Positions 5,449 to 11,136 of a stretch of DNA of 11,136 nt are shown here, piece after piece. Position 1 is the stretch's first letter, and each line of letters opens with the position of its first letter. Both the position numbers and the translations under genes were made by a program. A model generated the notes under the pieces. It was not told where the DNA came from and did not search any database. It worked only from the letters and a program-made list of their open reading frames with translations. The stretch comes from Paraktedonobacter sp034438135 (GTDB taxonomy: Bacteria; Chloroflexota; Ktedonobacteria; Ktedonobacterales; Ktedonobacteraceae): the NCBI GenBank assembly GCA_034438135.1, contig DAOTTL010000159.1, positions 1 to 11,136 of the forward strand. The letters are read 5' to 3'.

Positions 5449-7239
5449 ATGCAGCAACTCTCCAGCGAACCAATCGTTCGTTCTCCTCATGTCCAGCGGT
5501 CTGGAATCACTCCGACGGGCGCTGTTCAATCGACAGCCGCCGTCTCTCTTGCAGCCATTCAAAAAGGCGGTTGGCCCCATATGTCTCACGATAAACGACC
5601 ATCTTATGCGCGGCACGCTATGCTTTTACTTCTACTCTGGGGCTTTTTGCTCGGGTTCTGCTACTTCCTGTTTTATCCCCTCTCGTGGAGTGCCTTGCCA
5701 GGATCAGCACAAGCAAGCACGTTAGCTACAACTCTACCCTGGCTCATTCAACTCTTCTGGACACATTGGATGCCTTTTCTGACTTCGCTCCTGGCTCATA
5801 TCTCCTGGCTTGATCTTAGAACTGGCTCTTCGACTGCTATGTCTAATCTCTGGTTGATCTTATCAGGTGTAGCGCTCGGGTTACTCTTTCTAGCCGCCCG
5901 TGTGTGCCAACGAACTCTAACTGAGCAGCTAACCAGTCTCCAAATCCATTTGCTGCTAGGAGTAATCTGTTTCTTCGGGGTACTCTTTGGAATCCTTTTT
6001 CTTTTCTTGCCCGGTGGAAACGCTCAAGAGACCTTACTCTACGATCTCTATGGCCGTCTGGTTGCGACATACCATATCAATCCCTATCTGGCATCCTCAA
6101 GCGTCCTTACGCATGATGCGCTCTTTCATGCACTGCCTGACAAGGTGTTCACAACTCCTCTGGTCGGACCACTCTGGTTGGATCTGACGGTCCCCATAGC
6201 CTGGTTAGCTGGCACGAATGTGTCCGGGGTGTTGCTCGATTTTCGAGCTTTTGGCCTGCTCTTCCAATTGGCCAATACTCTTTTGATCTGGCTGATTCTG
6301 AGTCGTTTGAAGCCGGAGATGCGCCTGACCGGGACACTGCTCTACGCCTGGAATCCCGCGCTCTTGCTGCTCGGTATAGGTGAGATGCATGCCGACATAG
6401 CTGCGATCTTCTTCGTACTTCTTGGAACTCTTTTCCTTCAACGGCGGATGTTATTCGTAGGATGGATCTGTCAGATCCTGGCGGTGCTGATCAATCCACT
6501 CTGTTTGCTGCTGCTACCGCTATTTTTGCGAACCCTGGCGCAGGAAATGGAGCCAATGTCACGCAGCAAGCGGACACTCTGGTGGATTGGACTGCTCTGT
6601 ATATCTACTCTTGTGCTGACGCTGGCCTATGCCCCTTATTGGCCAGGCCTGGGGTTAAATGGAATAGCCATACATATCGGGCAAGTTTTCTGGCAGGCGG
6701 CGGCACATGCTTCGTTGCTAAACTCGTTTAGTCAACTGCCCTTTGCTTCCTGGCCCCCTATGGCCTGGCTACTTACACCCTTTATATGGAATAGTTTACT
6801 GGCGCTCGCTGTCTGCGTTTTGCTAGTGTCAGGCATCTGGATCACTGATAATCTGGAGCTTGCGCTACTCTTTGGAAGCTGGAGCTTCCTGATAATTTTT
6901 GCTCTTTTACCTGAAAACGTTCCCTGGCGGATCCTCTTACCACTGACGCTCGCTATAACAAGCTCCAATCGTCGAACAATATTCCTGGCCCATCTTCTCA
7001 CGCTTGGAGCACTAATAACATACTGTCTAAACCTTAGAGCGGAGACGTGGAGTGGACAGGCCCTGGTGACCGTTGGCATCCCCTGTCTTATCTGGGGATG
7101 GGCGCTCTTCTTTCTCTCAACCAGGCGAATGACTTATCGCGGTCATGAAACAACTGCAACAACTTCCCAACCACGCAAACGGTTCGGAATTTCACGCCCT
7201 CCATGGCCTCAACATCCCTCCTCAAGCTCTCATGGATAA
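5449..7239 (+). CDS. Polytopic membrane protein, probable GT-C-type glycosyltransferase (mannosyltransferase-like)
   Basis: The 596-residue product has a soluble N-terminus of about 55 residues, then roughly 12-14 hydrophobic segments and a basic, Pro/Ser-rich cytoplasmic tail. After the fourth hydrophobic segment a loop has LLYDLYGRL (Asp199) and INPYL. Further on are YAWNPALL (about 300-307) and GEMHADI (about 311-317). D-x-Y-G, NPY and WNP...H-x-D patterns are typical of GT-C enzymes that use polyprenyl-phosphate sugars, such as the MptA/MptB and DUF2029 groups. This suggests transfer of mannose or another sugar to a lipid or glycan on the outer face of the membrane. The ATG at 5449 has AGGA five bases upstream. 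A GTG at 5431 and an ATG at 5581 are alternatives. It is a single-gene unit ending at a strong hairpin. The family call is moderate and the substrate unknown. Confidence 0.7.
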   Translation: MQQLSSEPIVRSPHVQRSGITPTGAVQSTAAVSLAAIQKGGWPHMSHDKRPSYARHAMLLLLLWGFLLGFCYFLFYPLSWSALPGSAQASTLATTLPWLIQLFWTHWMPFLTSLLAHISWLDLRTGSSTAMSNLWLILSGVALGLLFLAARVCQRTLTEQLTSLQIHLLLGVICFFGVLFGILFLFLPGGNAQETLLYDLYGRLVATYHINPYLASSSVLTHDALFHALPDKVFTTPLVGPLWLDLTVPIAWLAGTNVSGVLLDFRAFGLLFQLANTLLIWLILSRLKPEMRLTGTLLYAWNPALLLLGIGEMHADIAAIFFVLLGTLFLQRRMLFVGWICQILAVLINPLCLLLLPLFLRTLAQEMEPMSRSKRTLWWIGLLCISTLVLTLAYAPYWPGLGLNGIAIHIGQVFWQAAAHASLLNSFSQLPFASWPPMAWLLTPFIWNSLLALAVCVLLVSGIWITDNLELALLFGSWSFLIIFALLPENVPWRILLPLTLAITSSNRRTIFLAHLLTLGALITYCLNLRAETWSGQALVTVGIPCLIWGWALFFLSTRRMTYRGHETTATTSQPRKRFGISRPPWPQHPSSSSHG

Positions 7240-7253
7240 AAGAGAAAGAAATG

Positions 7254-7304
7254 GATAAGTTGGAAGGGCAGTGGCGAAGGCCACCGCCCTTCCAACTTAT
7301 CTTT
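7254..7304 (+). terminator. Long hairpin terminator after the membrane-protein gene
   Basis: Perfect 16-bp arms lie at 7254-7269 (GATAAGTTGGAAGGGC) and 7286-7301. An inner GTGG/CCAC pairing lies beyond one A/C mismatch, with a CGAAGG loop. TTTAAAA follows the 3' arm. The hairpin begins 14 bp after the stop codon. The short T-run is weak but the stem is very stable. It isolates this gene from the rpmI promoter 34 bp downstream. Confidence 0.85.
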
Positions 7305-7337
7305 AAAATCTGTGTGTGGGGAGAAAAAGAGAAATGG

Positions 7338-7366
7338 TTGCATATCTGACGGCACTATGATATAAT
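7338..7366 (+). promoter_or_regulatory. Housekeeping sigma-type promoter of rpmI-rplT
   Basis: TTGCAT (7338-7343), a 17-bp spacer and a perfect TATAAT (7361-7366). Transcription would start near 7373, about 200 nt before rpmI. It mirrors the rpsF promoter in spacing and -10 sequence. Confidence 0.8.
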
Positions 7367-7372
7367 GCCACT

Positions 7373-7573
7373 CGCATACGGGGTTAACTCCAGAAATAGG
7401 CTTATCTGCGCCTTCGAAGGAGTTCAGTGGGATTGAATTTGAGTTAGTCTACGCATCAATCTCCGCCAACTATTCCTGCCTCTCTTCTTCAGTGTACAAG
7501 ACACTCAGACAGATACGCAGTTTTTCGTTGCTTATACTTCTCTAAAACCCCAACAAGAGCAGAAAGAAATATC
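7373..7573 (+). promoter_or_regulatory. Structured leader of rpmI-rplT, candidate bL20 autoregulatory region
   Basis: No gene fits in these 200 bases. AACTCC (7386-7391) pairs with GGAGTT (7419-7424). Inside it AGGC (7398-7401) pairs with GCCT (7410-7413) around an eight-base loop, leaving an A-rich internal loop (AGAAAT opposite TCGAA). A second weak hairpin (AGTGT 7491-7495 with ACACT 7501-7505) follows. In other bacteria bL20 represses the infC-rpmI-rplT or rpmI-rplT mRNA by binding a leader that mimics its 23S rRNA site. A long leader with a bulged helix here is compatible with that, but I cannot match it to a defined motif. Confidence 0.4.
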
Positions 7574-7777
7574 ATGAAGCAGAAACTGAAAACACACACA
7601 GCCATGGCCAAGCGGGTAAAAATTACTGGCTCTGGCAAAATTATGCGGCGTAAGGTCGCATCCAGTCATCTACGCCGCAACAAATCTTCTCATGCCATTC
7701 GTTCAATGGACAAGCGCTTTGCGCTGGCCAAAAGCGATAGTAGCCGCATAAAACGGTTATTACCCTACTCTCTTTAG
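7574..7777 (+). CDS. rpmI: 50S ribosomal protein bL35
   Basis: A small basic protein of the large subunit, 67 residues. The N-terminal KLKTHTAMAKRVKITGSGKI corresponds to the family's K-x-KTH...AKRFKxTGSGKI block, followed by RRNKSSHA and RIKRLLPYSL. The ATG at 7574 gives the normal length; the Met at residue 11 would remove conserved KTH. The ribosome-binding site is weak (AGAAAG). It is followed after 44 bp by rplT. The gene infC, usually immediately upstream, is not present; the promoter and leader directly precede rpmI. Confidence 0.96.
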   Translation: MKQKLKTHTAMAKRVKITGSGKIMRRKVASSHLRRNKSSHAIRSMDKRFALAKSDSSRIKRLLPYSL

Positions 7778-7821
7778 ATCGTTTGTGCATTGGAAATCGC
7801 ATGGAGGAATAACAAAAAGCT

Positions 7822-8178
7822 ATGCCAAGAGTAAAACGTGGTGTACCCGCACATAAAAGACATAAAAAGCTCCTACAACTAGCTGAAGGTCAGCGCGGTA
7901 CGAGAAGAAGTCTATATCGTCCTGCGCATGAATCTGTCATGCGCTCGATGGCGTATATGTATCGCGACCGACGCAATCGCAAGCGCGATATGCGCCGTTT
8001 GTGGATTACTCGTATTAATGCAGCCGCACGCATGCATGGTGTTAGCTATAGCAGGCTTATGCATGCTATCCATATAGCTAATATCGGCGTAGATCGGAAA
8101 ATTTTAGCCGAGATGGCAGTCAACGATGAGGCTGCATTCGGTGTTCTGGTCGAGGCTGCGCTGGCTACTATAAACTAA
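7822..8178 (+). CDS. rplT: 50S ribosomal protein bL20
   Basis: bL20 is an early 23S rRNA-binding assembly protein and often represses its own operon. The 118-residue product matches the family throughout: MPRVKRGVPAHKRHKKLL, KGQRG-type AEGQRGTRRSLYRPA, YRDRRNRKRDMRRLWITRIN, AARMHGVSYSRL and NIGVDRKILAEMA. The length is standard. The only Shine-Dalgarno-like site, GGAGG at 7803-7807, lies 14 bases before the ATG, longer than usual, so initiation may depend partly on coupling to rpmI. The methyltransferase gene follows after 20 bp. Confidence 0.97.
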   Translation: MPRVKRGVPAHKRHKKLLQLAEGQRGTRRSLYRPAHESVMRSMAYMYRDRRNRKRDMRRLWITRINAAARMHGVSYSRLMHAIHIANIGVDRKILAEMAVNDEAAFGVLVEAALATIN

Positions 8179-8198
8179 AGCCGCAGCGTTAAAAACGT

Positions 8199-9041
8199 AT
8201 GACACGCATCACCAGTCTTGCTAATCCACATGTCACCAGGATACGTGACCTTCATACAACAAAAGGCCGCAAAAAAAGCGGTCTTTTGTTGATGGAAGGT
8301 CCGCACTTGCTCGAAGCGCTCCTGCATGCGGATATGCTTCCTCAGGAAATCTATTACCAACCAGAACTACTCTCACGTACCCCTGAGGGCCGTCTTCTGC
8401 TGGATCGCCTTCGGCGTCCAGTTCCCAATCTGGGAAGGTGCTCTTGTGTCGAGGTGAGCGAACAAGTAGCAGAGGCTATAAGTGATGCACAGACCACCCA
8501 GGGAGTGCTGTGCGTCGTGCCTGTTCAGCTTTTTCGACCAGAACGGCTCCTGACAAAACGTTCTTCTGGATCACGTCCGGCGCTTTTACTATTGGATGAT
8601 ATATCTGATCCCGGCAATATGGGTACTATTTTGCGCACAGCCCTGGCCACAGATGTGCAGGAGGTATTATTAACGCCTCGCTGCGTCGATATCTATAGCC
8701 CCAAAGTATTGCGATCCGCTGCCGGTGCACATGTCGCGCTTCCTGTCTGGTCAGATATGTCCTGGACAGCGATTGAAGAACACATCCATCAACATTGTGG
8801 ACATAGAAAGCGAATTTTTCTGGCTGAAGCTGCCGGTCCTCATCTCTACTCAGAGGAGAATCTAACCCAACCGTTTGCTCTCATTATTGGAAATGAGGCC
8901 CATGGTGCTTCCCATGAGGCGCGTGATCTGGCCAGTCAGATCATGAGTATCCCCCTGGCCAATCAGGTTGAGTCCCTTAACGCAGCAATTGCTACCGCTA
9001 TTATCCTCTTTGAGGCTGTACGTCAGCGACAAACATTTTAA
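8199..9041 (+). CDS. SpoU/TrmH-family RNA 2'-O-methyltransferase (SPOUT class)
   Basis: The product probably methylates a ribose 2'-OH in rRNA or tRNA using S-adenosylmethionine. It has 280 residues. Residues 1-110 form the N-terminal substrate-binding domain (ITSLANPHV..IRDLHTTKGRKKSGLLLMEG). The SPOUT domain has motif 1 DDISDPGNMGTILRTA (133-148, with Asn140 and Arg146), LRSAAGAHV, motif 2 ALIIGNEAHG (227-236) and motif 3 IPLANQVESLNAAIATA (251-267). All three SpoU motifs are intact. No good Shine-Dalgarno precedes the ATG; it lies 20 bp after rplT and is probably translated by coupling. A TrmH-type gene beside rplT is a common arrangement in other bacteria. The exact target nucleotide cannot be told from sequence. 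Confidence 0.92.
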   Translation: MTRITSLANPHVTRIRDLHTTKGRKKSGLLLMEGPHLLEALLHADMLPQEIYYQPELLSRTPEGRLLLDRLRRPVPNLGRCSCVEVSEQVAEAISDAQTTQGVLCVVPVQLFRPERLLTKRSSGSRPALLLLDDISDPGNMGTILRTALATDVQEVLLTPRCVDIYSPKVLRSAAGAHVALPVWSDMSWTAIEEHIHQHCGHRKRIFLAEAAGPHLYSEENLTQPFALIIGNEAHGASHEARDLASQIMSIPLANQVESLNAAIATAIILFEAVRQRQTF

Positions 9042-9074
9042 AATCAAGTTACACGAAAGAAGTCCAGCAAACAT

Positions 9075-9308
9075 TTACCAGTGGTTATTTATCTCGCTAG
9101 GGGAAGCTGGCTGATGGATCAACGTCTCGTGGCCACAACTATCGCATTGAAGAGGCATAGTTCCCATATGGATCATTCCACAAACCTCACAAGACCAACG
9201 AGAAACGCTCACGGGCTGTCTCTGGCGAAGAAAAGCAAGTGCCGCCTGAACCGTACTGTCCTGGTTAATTTTCACTGAACTATGGCTGTTAATTCTCTGT
9301 GCAAGCAT
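9075..9308 (-). CDS. Small zinc-ribbon (rubredoxin-like) protein
   Basis: A 77-residue protein of unknown role. Residues 1-36 are polar and likely helical (MLAQRINSHSSVKINQDS and onward). Residues 38-65 (WSCEVCGMIHMG...QCDSCGHE) hold two CxxC pairs, Cys40/Cys43 and Cys55/Cys58, spaced as in the rubredoxin-like knuckles of rubrerythrin and related short zinc ribbons. A metal site (Zn or Fe) is therefore likely. The frame continues open upstream to 9857, but that part runs through a terminator and antisense to the chemotaxis-type gene. The ATG at 9308 with TGAGGAGA ten bases upstream is the natural start. It converges on the methyltransferase gene with a 33-bp gap and no visible terminator between them. 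Confidence 0.75.
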   Translation of the reverse strand: MLAQRINSHSSVKINQDSTVQAALAFLRQRQPVSVSRWSCEVCGMIHMGTMPLQCDSCGHETLIHQPASPSEINNHW

Positions 9309-9369
9309 GATAATTTTTCTCCTCAGTTTTATAGATTGACATCCGTGCATCACAAAACGTTTATGGAAG

Positions 9370-9470
9370 TCAAGTACGTCTGCATCAAGTCTAACAGCCC
9401 TTTCACTTGAAAGTCTAGCAGTTGAAATAGTGGTTATCGATACTATACATAAGCAAAAAGTTATACTTGA
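9370..9470. repeat. Four copies of the hexamer TCAAGT/ACTTGA upstream of the zinc-ribbon gene
   Basis: TCAAGT occurs at 9370-9375 and 9385-9390, and its complement ACTTGA at 9405-9410 and 9465-9470. The third copy sits within a small palindrome, CTTTCA-CT-TGAAAG (9400-9413). The spacer of about 330 bases between the zinc-ribbon start and the chemotaxis-type gene holds these, the terminator at 9477-9540 and no gene. They might be binding sites for a regulator of the zinc-ribbon gene. No clear promoter was found. Confidence 0.3.
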
Positions 9471-9476
9471 TAATCT

Positions 9477-9540
9477 AAGAAGAAGCGAGCGTGTTTGGCG
9501 GGGCGCATACCCCGCCAAACACGCTCGCTTCTTCTTTTTT
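9477..9540. terminator. Perfect 27-bp-arm hairpin terminator, probably bidirectional
   Basis: The arms 9477-9503 and 9510-9536 are fully complementary with a CGCATA loop. The core is GC-rich (GGCGGGG/CCCCGCC). On the plus strand six T residues end the 3' arm and tail (9535-9540). On the minus strand the 3' arm itself ends CTTCTTCTT, so it can serve the chemotaxis-type gene, whose stop is about 100 bases away. It insulates that gene from the zinc-ribbon gene. Confidence 0.88.
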
Positions 9541-9639
9541 CGGAGAATGGGTGGCTTTGCACGAGAAAGCAGACCCCAGGAGAAGAGAAAAACAACTTCT
9601 GCATGGTCCTGATTCAACCTGACCTGCACCTGGCCACTA

Positions 9640-11136
9640 TTACCAGTTACTCTGTTGCCGGTCATTTGAAGGAGGCCAATGTGGGTTGTTTGGTTGCACA
9701 GCATCTGGCTGATTTGGGAAAGAATGCTGCGCATTGCCCTGTGCCCCAAAGGAACGCGGTCCATTCTCTGACGAGGCCTGAAAGTCAGAGGCATACTGAG
9801 AGAAATCATCTGCGGGAGGAAAAGACTGCTGTCCATTCCCATTGGCCTGAAAAGCATGTAAAGGCGGCGAAAACTGTGATAAGGCAGCGCCAGATCTCTG
9901 GGGTTGAAAAGGCGACGGTCCGTTGCCCTGCGAAGAAGCTAAAGCTGGTGAATATTGGGCCAAACCAGTATTCAATCCGGCAGGAGGCAATGAAGAGTAA
10001 ATCCCACTGTTACTAATCGCCTGAGCAGTCGAGGTCACAGTACGAAAAGTTCCACTAACCGTCATTTGACCATCCAGGTTCTCTTCAGAAAGCATAGAAC
10101 CATTCGTTGCAGGAGTAAAGTAATTCAGACTCTCACGCAACTTGAACGCCTCCACAGATGCCAGCAACTGCTCTGCCAGACGGGCCATACGCTCCATATT
10201 CTGAGCCGCTTCACGGGTACTACTGCTACTTGCCTGCGTAGATTCAGAGACACCTTGCATAATTTGCACAACATCATTCGACGATTGTCGCTGCTGCGTA
10301 GCCATCTGGTTGATGATTTCAATCTCGCGTGCCTGACGTTCAATGAAAGAGAAAATTGACTCCAGTGAGGTACCAGCCTCTTCAGCCAGTCTCGCACCAG
10401 CGGATGTTTCCCGTTCAGTATCACGCATAGAGACCGCGACAGCGCCAATTTCATCTCGAACGCTACGCACGATACGCCCTACTGAGCTAGCCTGCTCTTT
10501 TGCCCTTTCAGCCAGACGTCGAATATCAGCGGCAACTGCACCAAAGCCTTTCCCGTTATCACCAGCCATAGCCGCCTGAATAGCAGCATCCAGAGCCAGA
10601 CGGTTCGTCTGGTGGGCAATGTTAGAAATGGCCTCCACGATATTATTGATTTCGCGCGAACGTTCTCCCAGTGTTTGTACTTTACTAGAGGTCTCCTGCA
10701 CATTAGTATGAATACGCTCCATACCCTCAATCGTTTGTTGCACCGCCTGGCGACCACCCTGAGCGCTCAAACGTGCCTCACGTGCGCTACTGGCAAGAGT
10801 CTGAGCACGATTTGCCACCTGTTGACTGGCCTGAGCCATACGCTCGACCTCAATAGCGGCATTGGCGATCTGCTGGATCTGACGATCTGCTGTCTCTACT
10901 AACTCTGTCATGCGATCAGAGGTCATTGTAGTAGATTCCTCAACCTCCCGCGCTACCATTTTTACTCTTACAACCAGGCTGCCTAACTCTTCAACCATAT
11001 AGTTAAAAGAATCGGCCAGTACCCCTAAAGCGTCTGCCGTCACTTCAGCCTGTACCCGCAAATCACCTTCACCGACGCCACTCACCTCGCTAACCAACTG
11101 TTCTACCTGTCCCTGCAAAACATCGCGCTGCGCCTG
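9640..11136 (-). CDS. Methyl-accepting chemotaxis-type signalling protein, C-terminal part (cut by the window edge)
   Basis: Signalling protein that would form a coiled-coil bundle acting on a CheA kinase. The frame is open to the right edge, so the N-terminal sensor part is missing; 498 residues are visible. An apparent TTG start at 11118 lies inside a HAMP-like segment (GVGEGDLRVQAEV, then LADSFNYMVEEL) and is not the real start. Visible residues 60-330 form the MCP signalling domain, with the hairpin block IAHQTNRLALDAAIQAA, then AGDNGKGFGAVAADIRRLAE. This differs from the canonical block at several sites (R for L, Q for E, M for R, A for V). The last 160 residues are a low-complexity Gln/Asn/Pro/Ser/Phe-rich tail ending DRQQSNW. 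No second signalling gene is visible nearby. Confidence 0.9.
   Translation of the reverse strand, partial: QAQRDVLQGQVEQLVSEVSGVGEGDLRVQAEVTADALGVLADSFNYMVEELGSLVVRVKMVAREVEESTTMTSDRMTELVETADRQIQQIANAAIEVERMAQASQQVANRAQTLASSAREARLSAQGGRQAVQQTIEGMERIHTNVQETSSKVQTLGERSREINNIVEAISNIAHQTNRLALDAAIQAAMAGDNGKGFGAVAADIRRLAERAKEQASSVGRIVRSVRDEIGAVAVSMRDTERETSAGARLAEEAGTSLESIFSFIERQAREIEIINQMATQQRQSSNDVVQIMQGVSESTQASSSSTREAAQNMERMARLAEQLLASVEAFKLRESLNYFTPATNGSMLSEENLDGQMTVSGTFRTVTSTAQAISNSGIYSSLPPAGLNTGLAQYSPALASSQGNGPSPFQPQRSGAALSQFSPPLHAFQANGNGQQSFPPADDFSQYASDFQASSENGPRSFGAQGNAQHSFPNQPDAVQPNNPHWPPSNDRQQSNW

Noticed and set aside
5284..5616. Minus-strand open frame of 110 codons in the divergent region
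   Set aside because: It overlaps the start of the membrane-protein gene on the other strand and no family resemblance or ribosome-binding site is visible.
5288..5725. Plus-strand open frame of 145 codons starting just before the GT-C-like gene
   Set aside because: It overlaps the start of the membrane-protein gene in another frame, has no good ribosome-binding site and shows no family features or periodic hydrophobicity.
7491..7525. Possible transcription attenuator in the rpmI leader (AGTGT/ACACT hairpin and a TTTTT run)
   Set aside because: The stem has only five pairs and the T-run is more than ten bases away, so it is not a credible intrinsic terminator.
9309..9857. Upstream extension of the zinc-ribbon frame to 260 residues
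   Set aside because: It crosses a 27-bp perfect terminator and overlaps the chemotaxis-type gene in a different frame of the same strand; a well-placed Shine-Dalgarno supports the start at 9308.
1..11136. tRNA or rRNA genes, CRISPR repeats, insertion sequences, toxin-antitoxin or defence genes
   Set aside because: Looked for on both strands; no cloverleaf-like sequence, regularly spaced repeats, transposase or defence motifs were seen.

Overview
The window reads as ordinary bacterial chromosome of moderate GC with housekeeping genes packed on both strands. It shows no mobile element, CRISPR array, tRNA or rRNA gene. Gene content and protein style (bS6 with a long acidic tail, a membrane-anchored PpiC foldase behind ssb-rpsR, a HAMP/MCP protein with a Gln/Asn/Pro/Ser-rich tail, GTG and perhaps TTG starts) suggest a member of the Chloroflexota, perhaps a Ktedonobacteria-like organism. 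That placement is inference from general appearance; no database search was possible.

Left part (1-5040), all on the minus strand. Reading with transcription from right to left: a strong promoter at 5012-5040 (TTGTCA, 17 bp, TATAAT) drives a leader with two stem-loops and then rpsF (bS6), ssb, rpsR (bS18) and a membrane-anchored parvulin-type foldase. A 17-bp-arm hairpin (1846-1891) follows the foldase. Next come hemW (radical SAM, heme-chaperone type) and the N-terminal 181 codons of recJ, which runs off the left edge. rpsF-ssb-rpsR is the classic bacterial arrangement, joining two interacting 30S proteins with the single-strand DNA-binding protein.

Middle (5041-7304). A roughly 400-bp divergent intergenic region carries three copies of TGATAATCRC and an 11-bp-arm inverted repeat just upstream of a plus-strand gene. 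That gene encodes a polytopic membrane protein of GT-C glycosyltransferase appearance. It ends at a long hairpin terminator (7254-7304).

Right part (7338-9041, plus strand). A second strong promoter (TTGCAT, 17 bp, TATAAT) and a structured leader of about 200 nt precede rpmI (bL35), rplT (bL20) and a SpoU/TrmH-family RNA methyltransferase. infC, which usually heads this operon, is absent from this position. A short zinc-ribbon (rubredoxin-like) gene runs convergently on the minus strand. A 27-bp perfect-arm terminator hairpin then separates it from the C-terminal part of a methyl-accepting chemotaxis-type protein, which enters from the right edge.

I do not see a clear new multi-gene system. 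The points most worth checking are the SSB tail lacking its terminal Phe, the operator-like elements in the divergent region, the rpmI leader that stands without infC, the small zinc-ribbon gene hidden in a longer spurious frame, and the repetitive tail of the chemotaxis-type protein.
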